From the NCBI GenBank assembly GCA_029204225.1, contig CM055107.1, positions 42,034,007 to 42,098,006 on the forward strand: 64,000 nucleotides of DNA. The letters are read 5' to 3'. The number at the start of each line of letters is the position of its first letter. Within the stretch, counting starts at the first letter, position 1. Source of the DNA: Diphasiastrum complanatum (taxonomy: Eukaryota; Streptophyta; Lycopodiopsida; Lycopodiales; Lycopodiaceae). The translations under genes and the position numbers were made by a program. The notes beneath the pieces were generated by a model. That model did no database searches. It saw only the letters and a program-made list of their open reading frames with translations, and was not told the origin of the DNA. Shown here one piece after another: positions 9,837 to 21,125 of the stretch.

Positions 9837-11133
9837 TTAATTATCATCATCATCCTCTTCAAGATTCAAACGGATGGTATTGTCATGAAGGAATAATCTC
9901 CTTTCATATGGATCCAAAAATTCTAATTTTTTCCTTTTACTCATATCAATGTAACTCGAATCAAGGGCCATTGCAGATTTTGTAGTCTCATTGGGAGTAT
10001 AACCCAATAGTTTAATAGCCAAATCCCTTTTCACAATAATTTTTTTATATGTTCCTCTTGCGTACCTATGGCCTCCTAAACAAACTGATAATGATTTGAT
10101 GGCCATAATGAAAGTGGTTGCATATGGATTAAAAGATGAATGATATGTATAGATCTCATTATTTTGAAAGTTTTTCAAATAATGAGATAGATACACATCC
10201 CTTCTCCCGGCTGATACACCTCGGACACCTCCAATTCTCATACCAAAGGCATCTATTCCAATAGCATCCTATAAACAAGTAAAGAGAATAAATTTAGAAT
10301 GATACATATACCAATATAATATCTACGTACTAGATCATAATCATCGTATTCAACGACGTTTGCTCTGCTAATGTCATGTCCTCCAGTGGCCTCTACATTT
10401 TCGAAGGGGATATATCTAGGCCTTGGGAGATATTTTTTTTGAAATTTCAAAAATTCCTCCTCTGTAGGCAAAGTTTTTTCATAGGCTTTAGATTTTTCAA
10501 TCATGGCCTCCAAGGCCTCATTGCTAGATTTTCAATTGCCATTTTTATCATAATCTATCTTTCAAGGTCATCATATATGTAATCAACAATTTCAGAACGA
10601 GGGAGAGTTTTTTGATAATCTAAAGCCATAGTTGCTTCAGCTAACCCGTATATCGGTATCTGCATCATCTACATCAACTGGAGCATGTGCAGATGCTTTG
10701 ATCAATGGAACAATTGAAGATTCAACAGACTCATCATCTGGAATTTCAGCAGATATGTAAAAGACAAAAGCCATTCCTTTGATTAGAAGGCAACATATTC
10801 TTTTGTGAATACCACAATATATATTTCTTTTGAGATGGTCATGCAGGTAGAGTACTTTCTATTGTGTTTATGCTTGGAGGATGATTGAGAATGCACAAGG
10901 TCTTGAAAATGAACGAAACAAAAACTGTCTATATCCAAAATAGGAGTACTAATAATCTGAGAAAAATTATCAAGATAAGAAATTAAATTATAACGATTCT
11001 CATTAACTAGCTTATCGATATCGAAGGGAGCAAAAAAAATACTCGCAAAATACTCTAATTTCTCAGATGAAATGTCACTAGCATTCAAAAAATCCAAACG
11101 TTTGTTATCTGAGGACATGGAGAAACTAGCCAT
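9837..11133 (-). pseudogene. Unrecognised gene with acidic tail, convergent with the plus-strand relic
   Basis: From the ATG at 11133 (MASFSMSSDNKRLDFLNASD) the minus strand encodes about 115 residues. In other frames it continues with SAEIPDDESVESSIVPLIKA, VDVDDADTD, ALDYQKTLPRSEIVDYIYDD, EKTLPTEEEFLKFQKKYLPR and EYDDYDL. A 62-bp GT-AG intron (10269-10330, phase 0) leads into DAIGIDAFGMRIGGVRG, NEIYTYHSSFNPYATTF and a C-terminal LNLEEDDDDN with the stop at 9837. Frame breaks near 10780, 10650, 10560 and 10520 could be unrecognised introns or decay. The strong bias towards acidic residues is real. I cannot assign a family. A TATA-like box lies upstream on the same strand. Confidence 0.45.
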
Positions 11134-11410
11134 ATTGAACCTGATATCGGTTCAACGCGACAGAATGATTTCGGTCGAGGACTAAACAACAGTGCGCGCG
11201 TTGATCCGATATTGTTAGGACGAGACTGAAATTTTCTACGAGCACACGTCAGAAGAGGCTAATATCGCTTCAGTGCACCTGAAAGAATCTGGCCGTGCAC
11301 TGTATGTGAAAGTGCGCGTCGATTCGATATTGCGAGAAAAAAAGAAAACAAAATGATGAGTGAATTCAGAATAAAAGATCACGGAATCGAAATATGGAAA
11401 GTAGTGCCCA

Positions 11411-11420
11411 TATTTATAGC
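11411..11420 (-). promoter_or_regulatory. TATA-like box upstream of the 9837-11133 gene
   Basis: The minus strand reads GCTATAAATA, a good plant TATA match, 278 bp before the ATG at 11133. The intervening leader contains two related blocks (around 11192-11220 and 11311-11336) built on GTGCGCG and GATATTG. Confidence 0.4.
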
Positions 11421-11504
11421 CTATTTCTATTTCACAACCATACATTTGTCAAATAATGAATTGAGGAACACAACCTATATTTATCCACCAATAAGAGTGA
11501 GACA

Positions 11505-11640
11505 AATTTGTATCTACGCCGAAATACATTAAATAGTCTATCACTAAATTCTACGAATCATCATTAGCCCTGACCCTAAAATTTGTACCTGCGCCGGAAT
11601 ACATTAAATAGTCTATCACAAGCCTCACCGAATCATCATT
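11505..11640 (+). repeat. Tandem duplication, 75-bp period
   Basis: 11505-11565 and 11580-11640 share AATACATTAAATAGTCTATC and a terminal GAATCATCATT, with scattered differences. The second copy directly abuts the histone-like reading frame at 11641. Confidence 0.85.
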
Positions 11641-12174
11641 GCAGCTGTCCGTGCCAAGAGGGTGACCATCATGCCCAAGGATTTCAACATTGTGTTCAGG
11701 CTACAGGACACATATGACAAATTTGCAGAGTACTTTAGACCTGCTCCTTCCTCTCCTCCAAAACCAAATTCAGAGTAGAAAAAACAAAAGCAATCTCAAC
11801 CATCCCGGCTTTTTTTTTTAGTACAGAGCGGGAGTGTTTCAAAGAAGAGGAGGTCTCATGACCCTCCTAATAAAGCGAGGGATTTTTCAAAGCCATCTCC
11901 TCTGGATGAGATTCTATCTGCTAGACAATCTCCTCCCAAGTCTCCTCCTAAGTCTCCTTCTTCTCCTCCCAGAACTCCATCTTTATGTTCTCCTGCTAAA
12001 TCTTCCTCTCCTAATAAATCTCCTCCTCCTTCAAAATCTCAGTCTCCTCCTACCCCCACAAATATTAGTTCCCCACCTCCTGTTCTAGGAAATGATTTAG
12101 ATGATTTTGTAAATGTAAAGGTAGAATCAATTCTGAATGTGTTGGAGGGTTTGCAGATCCCAAATCAACCCTAA
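11641..12174 (+). pseudogene. Histone-H3-like C-terminus fused to a Ser/Pro/Lys-rich tail
   Basis: One frame runs from 11641 to the TAA at 12172-12174 with a single TAG (11776-11778). Its first residues, VRAKRVTIMPKDFNIVFRL, match the histone H3 end (AKRVTIMPKD) but then diverge from the normal H3 terminus. After PAPSSPPKPNSE and the TAG, the same frame continues as KKRRSHDPPNKARDF, repeated SPPK-type units (QSPPKSPPKSP and similar) and a hydrophobic-acidic end (LDDFVNVKVESILNVLEGLQ). The basic S/P/K repeats resemble linker-histone-type DNA-binding tails. The H3 core upstream is missing. It is either a 5'-truncated retrocopy, an exon captured by a transposon, or the end of a divergent H3 variant. 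The shared frame across the TAG argues for one ancestral protein. Confidence 0.6.
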
Positions 12175-12179
12175 CCCTA

Positions 12180-12885
12180 GTTAATAAGTGAGAGAGATTT
12201 TTCACCCTGTGTGTGTAAGTCCAACCCGATTATCACATAGTTATTTGATTAAAAAGTCAATAAAAGGACTTTAGGTCTTTTTTGCGGGACTTTTAATGTC
12301 GTAGGGCCTAAATGTCAAGTTAGTGAATAAAGTTGGGTTTCCCTCCAATTTGGATGGTTTTCACTCTTTTCTAAATTTGAATAATCAGGGAGGCAAAAAT
12401 GGACCAATAGGATTCAGAGGCCAGGGTCCTCCTCTCTCCTATAAGAAGGGACCAACTCGAGTTCCTACACATGTTCATTTCCTCATTTCAATAAAGCATA
12501 TTGGTTCTCTTGTGAAATGGATTGACGAACGTCCTTGCTCTCTATCACTTTTCCTCCATCTCTCATGCTTTATTTGTGTTTTGCTAATTGTTGGATCTGA
12601 TTGTTATTGCAATTGTATGTTATTATGATTTTTATGAGGGAGAAAGGGAGAGAGAAAGAGTAAGCTATCTTGTTGTGGACCGTAGTGTTAGTGGATGTAG
12701 TATTAATGCTTAGGGTTAATGGATGTTAGAGTTAGATGTGACTCTTCCAATCATGCTAAAATCTAAACTATACTATCGCTCTCATGGGAATGAATCTATG
12801 TGTGACAACTAACTTCATCTCTTTGATGCTAGATTGATTAGATCTTGGATTAAGGTTAGGCAAAGAAAGAAATCCACTACAATTT
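12180..12885 (+). other. Probable LTR remnant of a Gypsy element
   Basis: Non-coding sequence ending just before a tRNA-Asp-type primer site. It contains a TATA-like CCTATAAGAAGG near 12438-12449, as an LTR promoter would. Neither a TG start nor a second LTR could be fixed, so the limits are approximate. Confidence 0.35.
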
Positions 12886-12903
12886 TGCTGCCGTTGCCGG
12901 GGA
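12886..12903 (+). other. tRNA-Asp-type primer-binding site (degenerate)
   Basis: GCCGTTGCCGGGGA (12890-12903) matches the 3' end complement of tRNA-Asp used by Athila/Tat-type plant Gypsy elements; the outermost TGGC is mutated. It marks the left side of an internal region that is otherwise not readable. Confidence 0.5.
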
Positions 12904-13540
12904 GCTACGCCAATTTTTCAGTTTGTTGCATGTTTGTTGGATGGTTAGCTTACATTGGGCATCTTGTCGTTGCATGAATAGTGTTAGATGTGCATTTAGG
13001 GTTAGTTTGGGAGTGATTTTGCTTAGTTTGAGTGGATTTGCTTGTTTGGAATCTAATCTGATTGTAGAACATGAAAAGCTATTTAGATCACCAATCTTAA
13101 GATCCATTTGGATCTAAGATATCAGAAAAACAACAAAAATCAGTCAAATCTGCCAGATTTTGGTCAAAAGGAGACAAAAATCGTCATCAGAGCTGATAAC
13201 TTTTTGCCCTCTTTTAGGAAACCTTCACCGAGTTGTAGACACCTTTGGTTTTGATCAAAGAACCTTCAGTTTAAAGAGCGAACAATCCTTTCCAGCAGAT
13301 TTTTAGAAACATCAAAAAAACTGTCAAAAAATACCAAAAAATTACCAAAACCCTAAAAATACAGGAAAAAAAAATCTTTGCCCAATTTACTGTGCATATA
13401 CTAGGAGATTTTACTAAATGTCCTGCGACCTTCGCTTTTTTTGTCGCGTTTTTTGTAGTTTTTACAATTTTCGTCTTAGTTTTCTTCTTATCTTTAAGAG
13501 TTAAAAAATCTTTACTACTTCTTGTAGTTACTTTATTTAT
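12904..13540. other. Non-coding retrotransposon debris
   Basis: AT-rich, with A-rich motifs repeating AAAATACC and AAATTACC around 13310-13370. No protein motif is visible. Confidence 0.4.
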
Positions 13541-13756
13541 TTATTCCTCTAAATCTGGCCATTGATGATCTTGATCTAATAATTCAAACTCTACTTCTAT
13601 CCTCTGAACTATCATGTCAGTGTTAGTCTTAGATGACCGAAGGTCATCTTCCCTAGGCGAGTTTACAAACCTTGGTTTAGACCGTGGCTGTTGTGGCTGA
13701 GGACATTCAGTAGTGACATGCCCTTCGCCTTTACAGTTGATTTCTAACACTACTGA
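13541..13756 (-). pseudogene. Gypsy gag zinc-knuckle fragment
   Basis: The minus strand encodes INCKGEGHVTTECPQPQQPR, a CCHC knuckle in which the first Cys appears lost, followed by a charged linker with LRSSKTNTDM. Upstream on the same strand (to about 14028) are degenerate lines such as SGLKDRSLFERI. Truncated; its right end is the Copia-1 insertion site. Confidence 0.6.
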
Positions 13757-14028
13757 GCCTTCTTTATAGACTTTATCAAAAAGCCTTTCTTATATTGTCT
13801 TTAAGCTTAGAAAGCATCTTGTTTCAATTCTTTTCTTTTGGCACTTTCTCGAGTACCTGCACATATCCTCTCAAAGAGAGATCGGTCCTTAAGCCCAGAG
13901 GGCTTCTTATTCTTGCTCTGATTCTTCAAGTACATTCGTGTGTACCTGCACATCCCTTCAAAGAAAGGTCAGTGTTCATACTACCATCAAATGGTTCATC
14001 GAAGATTCTTAGTTCTACAGGTTTCAAT

Positions 14029-14823
14029 TGACAAAATTTCTAGAATTCACACATGTGGGAAATGTCCACAAGAGTAATTGATCTTAATTAAGCTTTGTGA
14101 TTGGCACTATAACCTGATTCTAGATTGATCAACAAGATCTAGTTAAGAAGAAATGGCTAATTCACAATCTAGCATGCTAATCAACAGAATATAATAGCAA
14201 TGAATCAAAGAATGAATAAAAGTACAAGATTTCAGTGTATGAGCATTAGCCTCAACACGAGTTAGAGAGAGAAAGCTAGAGAGATAACAAGCAATATTAG
14301 CTTAGATCCAAAATGGCATGAGATAGCTACAAAACTTTGGTTCTTCATCATTGATTGTGTGGAGAGCTACACATATTTATGGAGATTGAGGTAGCTCGAG
14401 GTAAAACCACATCCATCCATTCCAAAATGACATCTAAATTGACATCTAGAGTCTATGTGACATTTGTCACTTGTCATGCATGAAATTCTACCAACTTTTT
14501 ACAAGTGTACTAGTTCTAACTAGAAATGTCCAAATCATCATGCATGTGTCCATTACACTTTGTGCATGCCTTGCATGTCACTATGGATCACTTACAATTA
14601 ATGCATGTGAATTGCCACAAGTTTCTACAAGCATAATCATGCTAATTCTATGTCTACAGACTATATGCAAGTTGCATTTATCAAACTAGATAATACATAA
14701 CCATGTAGCTCGAGTTCTATGTAGGCCAAACTTGGCATTTTGCATTAATGAGCTACATACTTGCATGGTACAACATTTGTAGCAAGCCAAGAAATCAATA
14801 TGGATTGTTTTTCAATTTTAACA
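14029..14823 (-). repeat. Copia-1 3' LTR
   Basis: 795 bp, TG...CA in this strand's reading, next to the polypurine tract. It contains TTCACACATGTGGG, a one-base variant of the CACACGTGTG palindrome seen in other LTRs of this window. Confidence 0.92.
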
Positions 14824-14840
14824 CTCCTCCTAAAAATGAT

Positions 14841-17800
14841 CTATATTGATTTGAACATGGATCTTGGTATAACTCCAAGGTTGGCTCCATGCTTGTTGAA
14901 GGAACTTTTGCTCAAAGGTTTGGCGAGCATATCAACAATGCAAGATGATGTGTCGATGTGCTCCAATTTGATTTCACCTCCAATGAGCTTCTCTCTCACG
15001 AAGTGATGTGCAACTTTGATATGCTTGCTCCTTGCATGGAATATTGGGTTGTTGGCAAGGGCTTGAGCTGAAATGTTGTCACACATGATCATAGTATATC
15101 TTCTTCCATAATTATCTTTAGTTCCACTAGTAACCTCTTGATCCAAAGCACTTCCTTTGTTGTTGTAGTGAGCGCCTTGTACTCAGCTTCATATGATGAG
15201 AGTGATACAGTATCTTGCTTTTTGGAAAGCCAAGATATCAAGTTTCCTCCAAGATATATGACATAAGCACTTGTAGATTTTCGATCTGCTCTATCACTTG
15301 CAAAATCCGAGTCAGAATAACCAATAATATAAAGATCTTCACTTTTATACGATAAATCAAAATCAAAAGTTGAAGATATATATCTAAGCACTCTCTTGGC
15401 CATTTTCCAATGATAAATTGAAGGATTTTGCATAGTCTGAATCAACTTATGAGCACTAAAGCTTATGTCAGGTCTAGTTATTGTGAGCCAAATTAAGGAG
15501 CCTATAAGACTTCTAAAAAGTGTGATGTCCTCGAAGGATCTTTCATCACCTTTGTTAGAGTCCTTTACATTTTGCTCCATAGGTGTTTCTATACTCTTAC
15601 AATTCAACATATTGAACTTTTTTAACATTGGAAGAGCATACTTAGATTGACATACAAAAGCTTTATCTTTAAGAAAGTCAATCTGTAATCCTAGAATTTA
15701 GTGAATTTTTCCAGGATCTTGCATCTTAACCTCTTTTCCAAGTGCAATCTTGGTTTCCTCAACTAACTTGATACAACTTCCTGTCAGAATGATATCATCA
15801 ACATAAATAAGAAGGATGACAATATCTTTATCAAAAAACTTGACATATAAGGATCATAGTTACCAAGATTAAATCCTAGTGACTCAAGAAAGGTGTTAAG
15901 TCGAGAATACCATGACCTTGGAGCTTGCTTTAATCCATATAAACTTTTGAAGAGCAAGCAAACTTTTTCTTTATCATGGATGAACCCAATAGATTGATCC
16001 ATATAGATCTCTTCTTCTAGATAGCCATTTAGAAATGCATTAGAAACATCTAGTTGAAGAATTTGCCAATTGAAAAAACAAGCAAGAGAAATTATGATTC
16101 TAATTGACACCATCTTTGCAACTGGGGGAAAGGTCTTCTCATAATCAAGTCCATATACTTGAGCAAAGCCTTTAGCACAAAGCCTAGCCTTGTACTTGTT
16201 GATTGTGCCATCTTGATTATACTTGACTCGAAAAACCCATTTGCAATCAATGGTATGCTTGTTGGATGGAAGATCCACAAGCTCCCATGTATTATTGGCC
16301 ATCAAAGCATCATATTCCTCCTTCATGACAAGGTACCATTCCTTTGAATTGATAGCGTCATATACATCCTTCGGCTCTCATGAGAAATAAAATAGGCACA
16401 ATTAGTGGAGTTGATTTCCACTTGCTTTCCTCTATCTTCATAGGTAAGCCTTCTAGGCTCGGATCTTTCTCTTTGAGATCTCCTTGGTGAAAAAATTTGA
16501 GGTGACTCCTCCTCAAATCTCAGCTCCATCTTTGTGAGAATCTTTGAACTTGGCCTTCTCAAGAATGTATTTTTGATCTTCATGGAATATAACATCTCTA
16601 CTCTCAATTGTAGTTGAGGTAGAGGGAACATAGATTCTGTAAGCTTTCTTGTTGGATGCATATCCAACCACGATCCCTTTAACAGAATTAGGATCATCTC
16701 TTTTCTTTGTTTCCAAGGGCATATTAACAAAGCAAGTACAACCAAAAACTCTAAGGTGATCTACCTTAGGTTTCTTCTGAAACAAGACTTCAAAAGGTGT
16801 TTTTCCAGCAAGAGCATTGTGAGGTAATCTATTGCACAAATAGTTTGCACAATTTATAGCTTCACCCCAATATTCAATAGGCAAAGAAGCTAATACTCAA
16901 ATTGCTTTTGCACATTCACATAAAGATCTTTTTTTCCTCTCAGCTACTCCATTTTGGGATGGAGAATAGGCATAAGAAAATTCTCTCTTTATTCCTTCAC
17001 CTTCACAATAATTATGAAACTTGTTGGAGTTATATTCACCTCCTCCATCACATCTTAAAGCTTTAAGTTTGCAAGAAAATTGTTTTCCTACATAAGCTTT
17101 GAAGATAAGGAAGTGATAAAAAACCATAGCCTTTGAAGAAAGTAGATACAACCAAGTGTATCTAGTAAAGTCATCAATAAAGATGACAAAACATGTTGCA
17201 CCACCAATACTTTTAGAAGAGGAAAAATGTACATCTGAATGTATGAGTTCCAATGGATAAGTAGTCTTTATAAAAGACTTCTGATACGGCTTTCTGTGTG
17301 ACTTTGCAATGGCACAAGCCTCACAAGGCTTAAAATCTTTAGAAAGAGATTTTGGAAGACCAATAGCCTTCTCCTTCTTAACCATAGAAGACATAGATGT
17401 AAAGTTAGGATGTCCCAACCTTCTATGCCATAGATCCTCCTTAGATAACAAAGCAACTTTACAAAGGTTTGCATTCTCATAAGAATTCAACTTAAAAATT
17501 CCACCACATCTAGTTCCATCAGCAAGGATCTCATCTTTTCTCTTGATAAAACAAGTATTGGAGTTGAACTTTACATCACATCCATTATCAAGCAACTTTC
17601 CCACACTAATTAAGTTCTTTGTAAGTTTTGAAATGAAAAGAACATTAGAAAGTGCAAGAACTTTTGAGGAAACAAGTTTCAATGGAATGTTGCCAATTCC
17701 TTCTATTGGGCACTCATGATCATTAGCTATGTAAATAGATCTCTTGAGTCCTTTGAAAGGTAAGATTGAGTCAAATGACTCCTTTGAACAACACATAAGT

Positions 17801-18756
17801 GAAGAGGCTCCACTGTCTATGTACCAAGCTCCATCTTTCTTGAAAGGTGATGAAGAAATATTGGACACCATAAGTGATAATTCTCCATCACTTGCAACAG
17901 AATCTTCTTCAATCTCTTTGGAGAGATTAGCTTGCTTGAGTTGGTTTTTCTTCTTAAAACGATTACAGGCATAGTGTCTCTTTTTGCCACAGAAGAAGCA
18001 CTTCACTTTCTTCTTCTTGGTTTTTGAGTTAGAGGGATGAGCTGTTTCATCCTCTTCACCATCTTGATCTCGATCTTTGGCTTTGTCTTTGTTGTATGCT
18101 TGAGAGAATTGGTTCTTACTCCTTCCTTTCTACTTGCCTTTGACAAAGAGGGCTTTGTCACTTCCACCATGTTCAAGTTTATAGCTTTGTCTAGATTCTT
18201 CATAAATAAGAATTCCTTGGAGAGTTTCTAGATTAGGTAACTCCTCCTTAATAGCAAAAGACTGAACAAGATTATCATAGTCATCTCTCAAGCCATTTAG
18301 TATGACTTGATATAGATCAACTTGGTTAATGATAACACCAACACAGAAAAGCTCTCTATGTAAATATTTAACTCTCAGAACATAGTTAGATGCATTCTCT
18401 TCACTTCTTTGGAAACTTTGAAAAATCTGACTCCTAAGATTGAGTATTCTAGAAGTATTCTTTGCTTCATAGATGGTCTTTAGTGCACCCCAAGCTTCTT
18501 TGGCTGTAGTGCAAGATCCTATCTCTCTCAAAATTTCATTAGATACATTCATCTTAATGAAATGTAGAGCCATTCTAGCTCTCTTCTTATATTTAGGAAT
18601 TTCAACCTGTGCTTGAGGCTCCTCCTCAACACCAAGCACAATATCCATAACATCCTGGAGTATCAAAACAGACTCCATTCTTAACTTCCAAATTGAGTAA
18701 TTAGAAGTGTTTAGTCTTTCACTGGCTTCTAGAAAATATCCTCCCCAAGGTGCCAT
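14841..18756 (-). pseudogene. Copia-1 gag-pol, multiply frameshifted
   Basis: In minus-strand order: gag from the ATG at 18756 (MAPWGGYFLEASERL, then YSIWKLRMESVL); a degenerate zinc knuckle CFFCGKKRHYACNR near 18000, with the last Cys replaced; aspartic protease WYIDSGASS (about 17830); the pre-integrase block LWHRRLGHPNF; an integrase core with HSDVHF, LRCDGGGEY and NGVAERKKRSL; reverse transcriptase KYKARLCAKGFAQ and LDVSNAFLNGYLEEEIYMDQ, with the YVDD block in a shifted frame near 15800; RNase H GYSDSDFASD and LSSYEAEYKAL; and the end block HARSKHIKVAHHF. At least five frame breaks are present, so no intact polyprotein can be made. Confidence 0.92.
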
Positions 18757-19515
18757 TATAATGAAGACTTCTTAGTTATTGGATTGAGATATGTTTAAGC
18801 TTATTCCTATCAGACTTAGAGTTGCTGCTCTCTTTCACTATAGGTATTTTCAAGGTTGAACTACCTTCCTTTGTGAAACACTTGCAACTATATTTGAGAT
18901 GAATCTCAAATATTCCACAAGACAAGTTATCTAGATCAGACACAAAAAGTGGTTTGAGACACTTTGGCTGGTTTGAATCCTATTTTTGGCACGTGTGAAA
19001 TGCTTCAAAAGAAAACACTATTGACACTCAGAAGGCTCAAAGGGTGTCCAAATACTTCAAACTTAGTCTTGATCTACAAGTTCTTGTGTTGGATGCTCAA
19101 AAAAATGGATTCAGAACAAAGTATAATTGAATCAAATCAAAATGTTGTCACTCGGATTTTGGACCTATCCCTATCCTCTTTAAGAGTTTATAACTCTTGC
19201 TAGACACATCAGATTGATTTGGTTTCAATTTTTATGGAAAGTACAGATCAAATGCTTTCCATCAAGCTATAACACTGTTATCTTTGGATCTATAAGTAAG
19301 GAGAACAAAGGGACTGAAGATCTCTAATTTTGACACGTGTGGAATTCCAGAATTCCATACTACCTCAATTCAGGTCTAAAAATTCATTTCAAGTCGGATT
19401 TGATCCAAATACACTTTAGAGAAAGGTTAGAAAAAGTGCAAAACTGCTTTTTTTGCTTGATTTAGCTCTCAGTTTCTTATACAATCAAAGTTGTTAGCAT
19501 GCAAAGCTTAATGAG

Positions 19516-19527
19516 GCTCTGATACCA
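19516..19527 (-). other. Copia-1 primer-binding site
   Basis: Minus strand TGGTATCAGAGC, the standard initiator-Met-tRNA site of plant Copia elements, directly adjoining the LTR end at 19528. Confidence 0.92.
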
Positions 19528-21061
19528 TGACAAAATTTCTAGAATTCACACATGTGGGGAATGTCCACAAGAGCGATTGATCTTAATTAAGCTTTGTGAT
19601 TGGCACTATAACCTGATTCTAGATTGATCAACAAGATCTAGTTTAGAAGAAATGGCTAATTCACAATCTAGCATGCTAATCAACAAAATATAATAGCAAT
19701 GAATCAAAGAATGAATAAAAGTACAAGATTTCAGTGTATGAGCATTAGTCTCAACACGAGTAAGAGAGAGAAAGCTAGAGAGATAACAAGCAATATTAGT
19801 TTAGATCCAAAATGGCATGAGATAGCTACAAAACTTTGGTTTCTCATCATTGATTGTGTGGAGAGCTACATGTGAAGAATTGAAAAAGATTATCTATGTT
19901 AGATATAGGGGTCTTATGTTTTTTACATCAAGCATCTAGGTGTAGGATGTTGATAGGAATAAATTTGGCATGGATGGCAAATTATGCATTTCCACTTGTA
20001 ATGCCACTATTGAGCCAAAATAGAGTAAGAGGCTAAACACTTGCTAATTAGAGTGTAGACAAGTGTAAAGTTTTTGTTTGATGAATTCCAAGAGGTCCAA
20101 TAGGATATAGAGGTGGAACCTTGTGAGGTCCAATAGGAAATGAGGTGTGCTTGAATATAGTCCAATAGAATTAAGAGGTGCATAGATCAATGATCCAATA
20201 GGATCAAGAGGTGACAAAATGTGGTCCAATCATAGTTAAGCATAGTGGTAGCTCGTGGACCTACTAGTATCATTGTACTCCTCATTTTGAAATCAATTGA
20301 TTTGGTGATTTCATGGATTTTGTGAGTTATTGGATTTCTAGCTTTCTCTCTCTACCCGAGAGCTCTTGATGCATTTTCTCTCTCTACCCGAGGAGAGCAG
20401 CTTGTTTTTACTTAGATTATTTTTTGAATACTTCCCACACGTGTGAGTGAGAGTTGGAAGTGATTGAATGCATGTAGTAGTGTGTTTTTGCCATAGGATT
20501 CAAGATTGATCTTGAATCTCAATCTAGTCTTGATCTTGGTGCATCTACACACCTTAGGAGATCACAAGTACATTTAGTGGACAGTCCACACGTGTGAAAA
20601 TCAACACTACACATATTTATGGAGATTGATGTAGCTCGAGATAGAACCACATCCATCCATTCCAAAATGACATCTAAAGTGACATCTAGAGTCTATGTGA
20701 CATTTGTCACTTGTCATGCATGAAATTCTACCAATTTTTTACAAGTGTACTAGTTCTAACTAGAAATGTCCAAATCATCATGCATGGTCCATTACACTTT
20801 ATGCATGCCTTACATGTCACTATGGATCACTTACAATTAATGCATGTGAATTGCCACGAGTTTCTATAAGCATACTCATGCTAATTCTATGTCTACAAAC
20901 TATATGCAAGTTGCATTTATCAAACTAGATAATACATAACCATGTAGCTCGAGTTCTATGTAGGCCAAACTTGGCATTTTGCATTAATGAGCTACATACT
21001 TGCATGGTACAACATTTGTAGCAAGCCAAGAAATCAATATGGATTGTTTTTCAATTTAACA
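19528..21061 (-). repeat. Copia-1 5' LTR, interrupted by a nested insertion
   Basis: The LTR sequence is 19528-19870 and 20612-21061; 19871-20606 is a foreign element. After removing the insert and one target copy it is about 793 bp and aligns with 14029-14823 throughout. Confidence 0.92.
19871..20606. mobile_element. Nested solo LTR, 736 bp, target duplication CTACA
   Basis: It begins TGTGAAGAATTG and ends GTGTGAAAATCAACA, flanked by CTACA on both sides (19866-19870 and 20607-20611). It has no coding sequence. TG/CA ends plus a 5-bp duplication are diagnostic of a solo LTR left by unequal recombination. It holds two CACACGTGTG palindromes (20436-20445 and 20587-20596), a tandem motif GGTCCAATAGGA with variants around 20094-20185, and a doubled TTTCTCTCTCTACCCGAG (20343-20391). 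Its orientation is undetermined. Confidence 0.88.
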
Positions 21062-21125
21062 TCAATGTCTGTTACTCAATTCATTAAAGTAATAAATTCA
21101 TACAATATCCTGAAAGAATATTGAT

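Larger units (their letters stand above)
14029..21061 (-). mobile_element. Copia-1 LTR retrotransposon with 5-bp target duplication
   Basis: Full-length but decayed element. The LTRs are 14029-14823 and 19528-21061; the second is lengthened by a nested solo LTR. Both start TGACAAAAT and end in AACA, flanked by the target duplication TCAAT (14024-14028 and 21062-21066). The primer site complementary to initiator tRNA-Met (TGGTATCAGAGC, minus strand) is at 19516-19527, and a purine tract (TTAGGAGGAG, minus) at 14824-14833. By eye the two LTRs differ at about two dozen positions over some 790 bp, an old insertion. Confidence 0.95.

Noticed and set aside
9837-11133. Assignment of the acidic minus-strand gene to an endogenous viral capsid or nucleocapsid
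   Set aside because: The general look of the protein suggested it, but no diagnostic motif is visible, so I leave it unrecognised.
11834-12088. Leu-rich hydrophobic frame
   Set aside because: It is an alternative frame of the Ser/Pro/Lys-rich tail; the Leu run reflects repeated CTCCT triplets.
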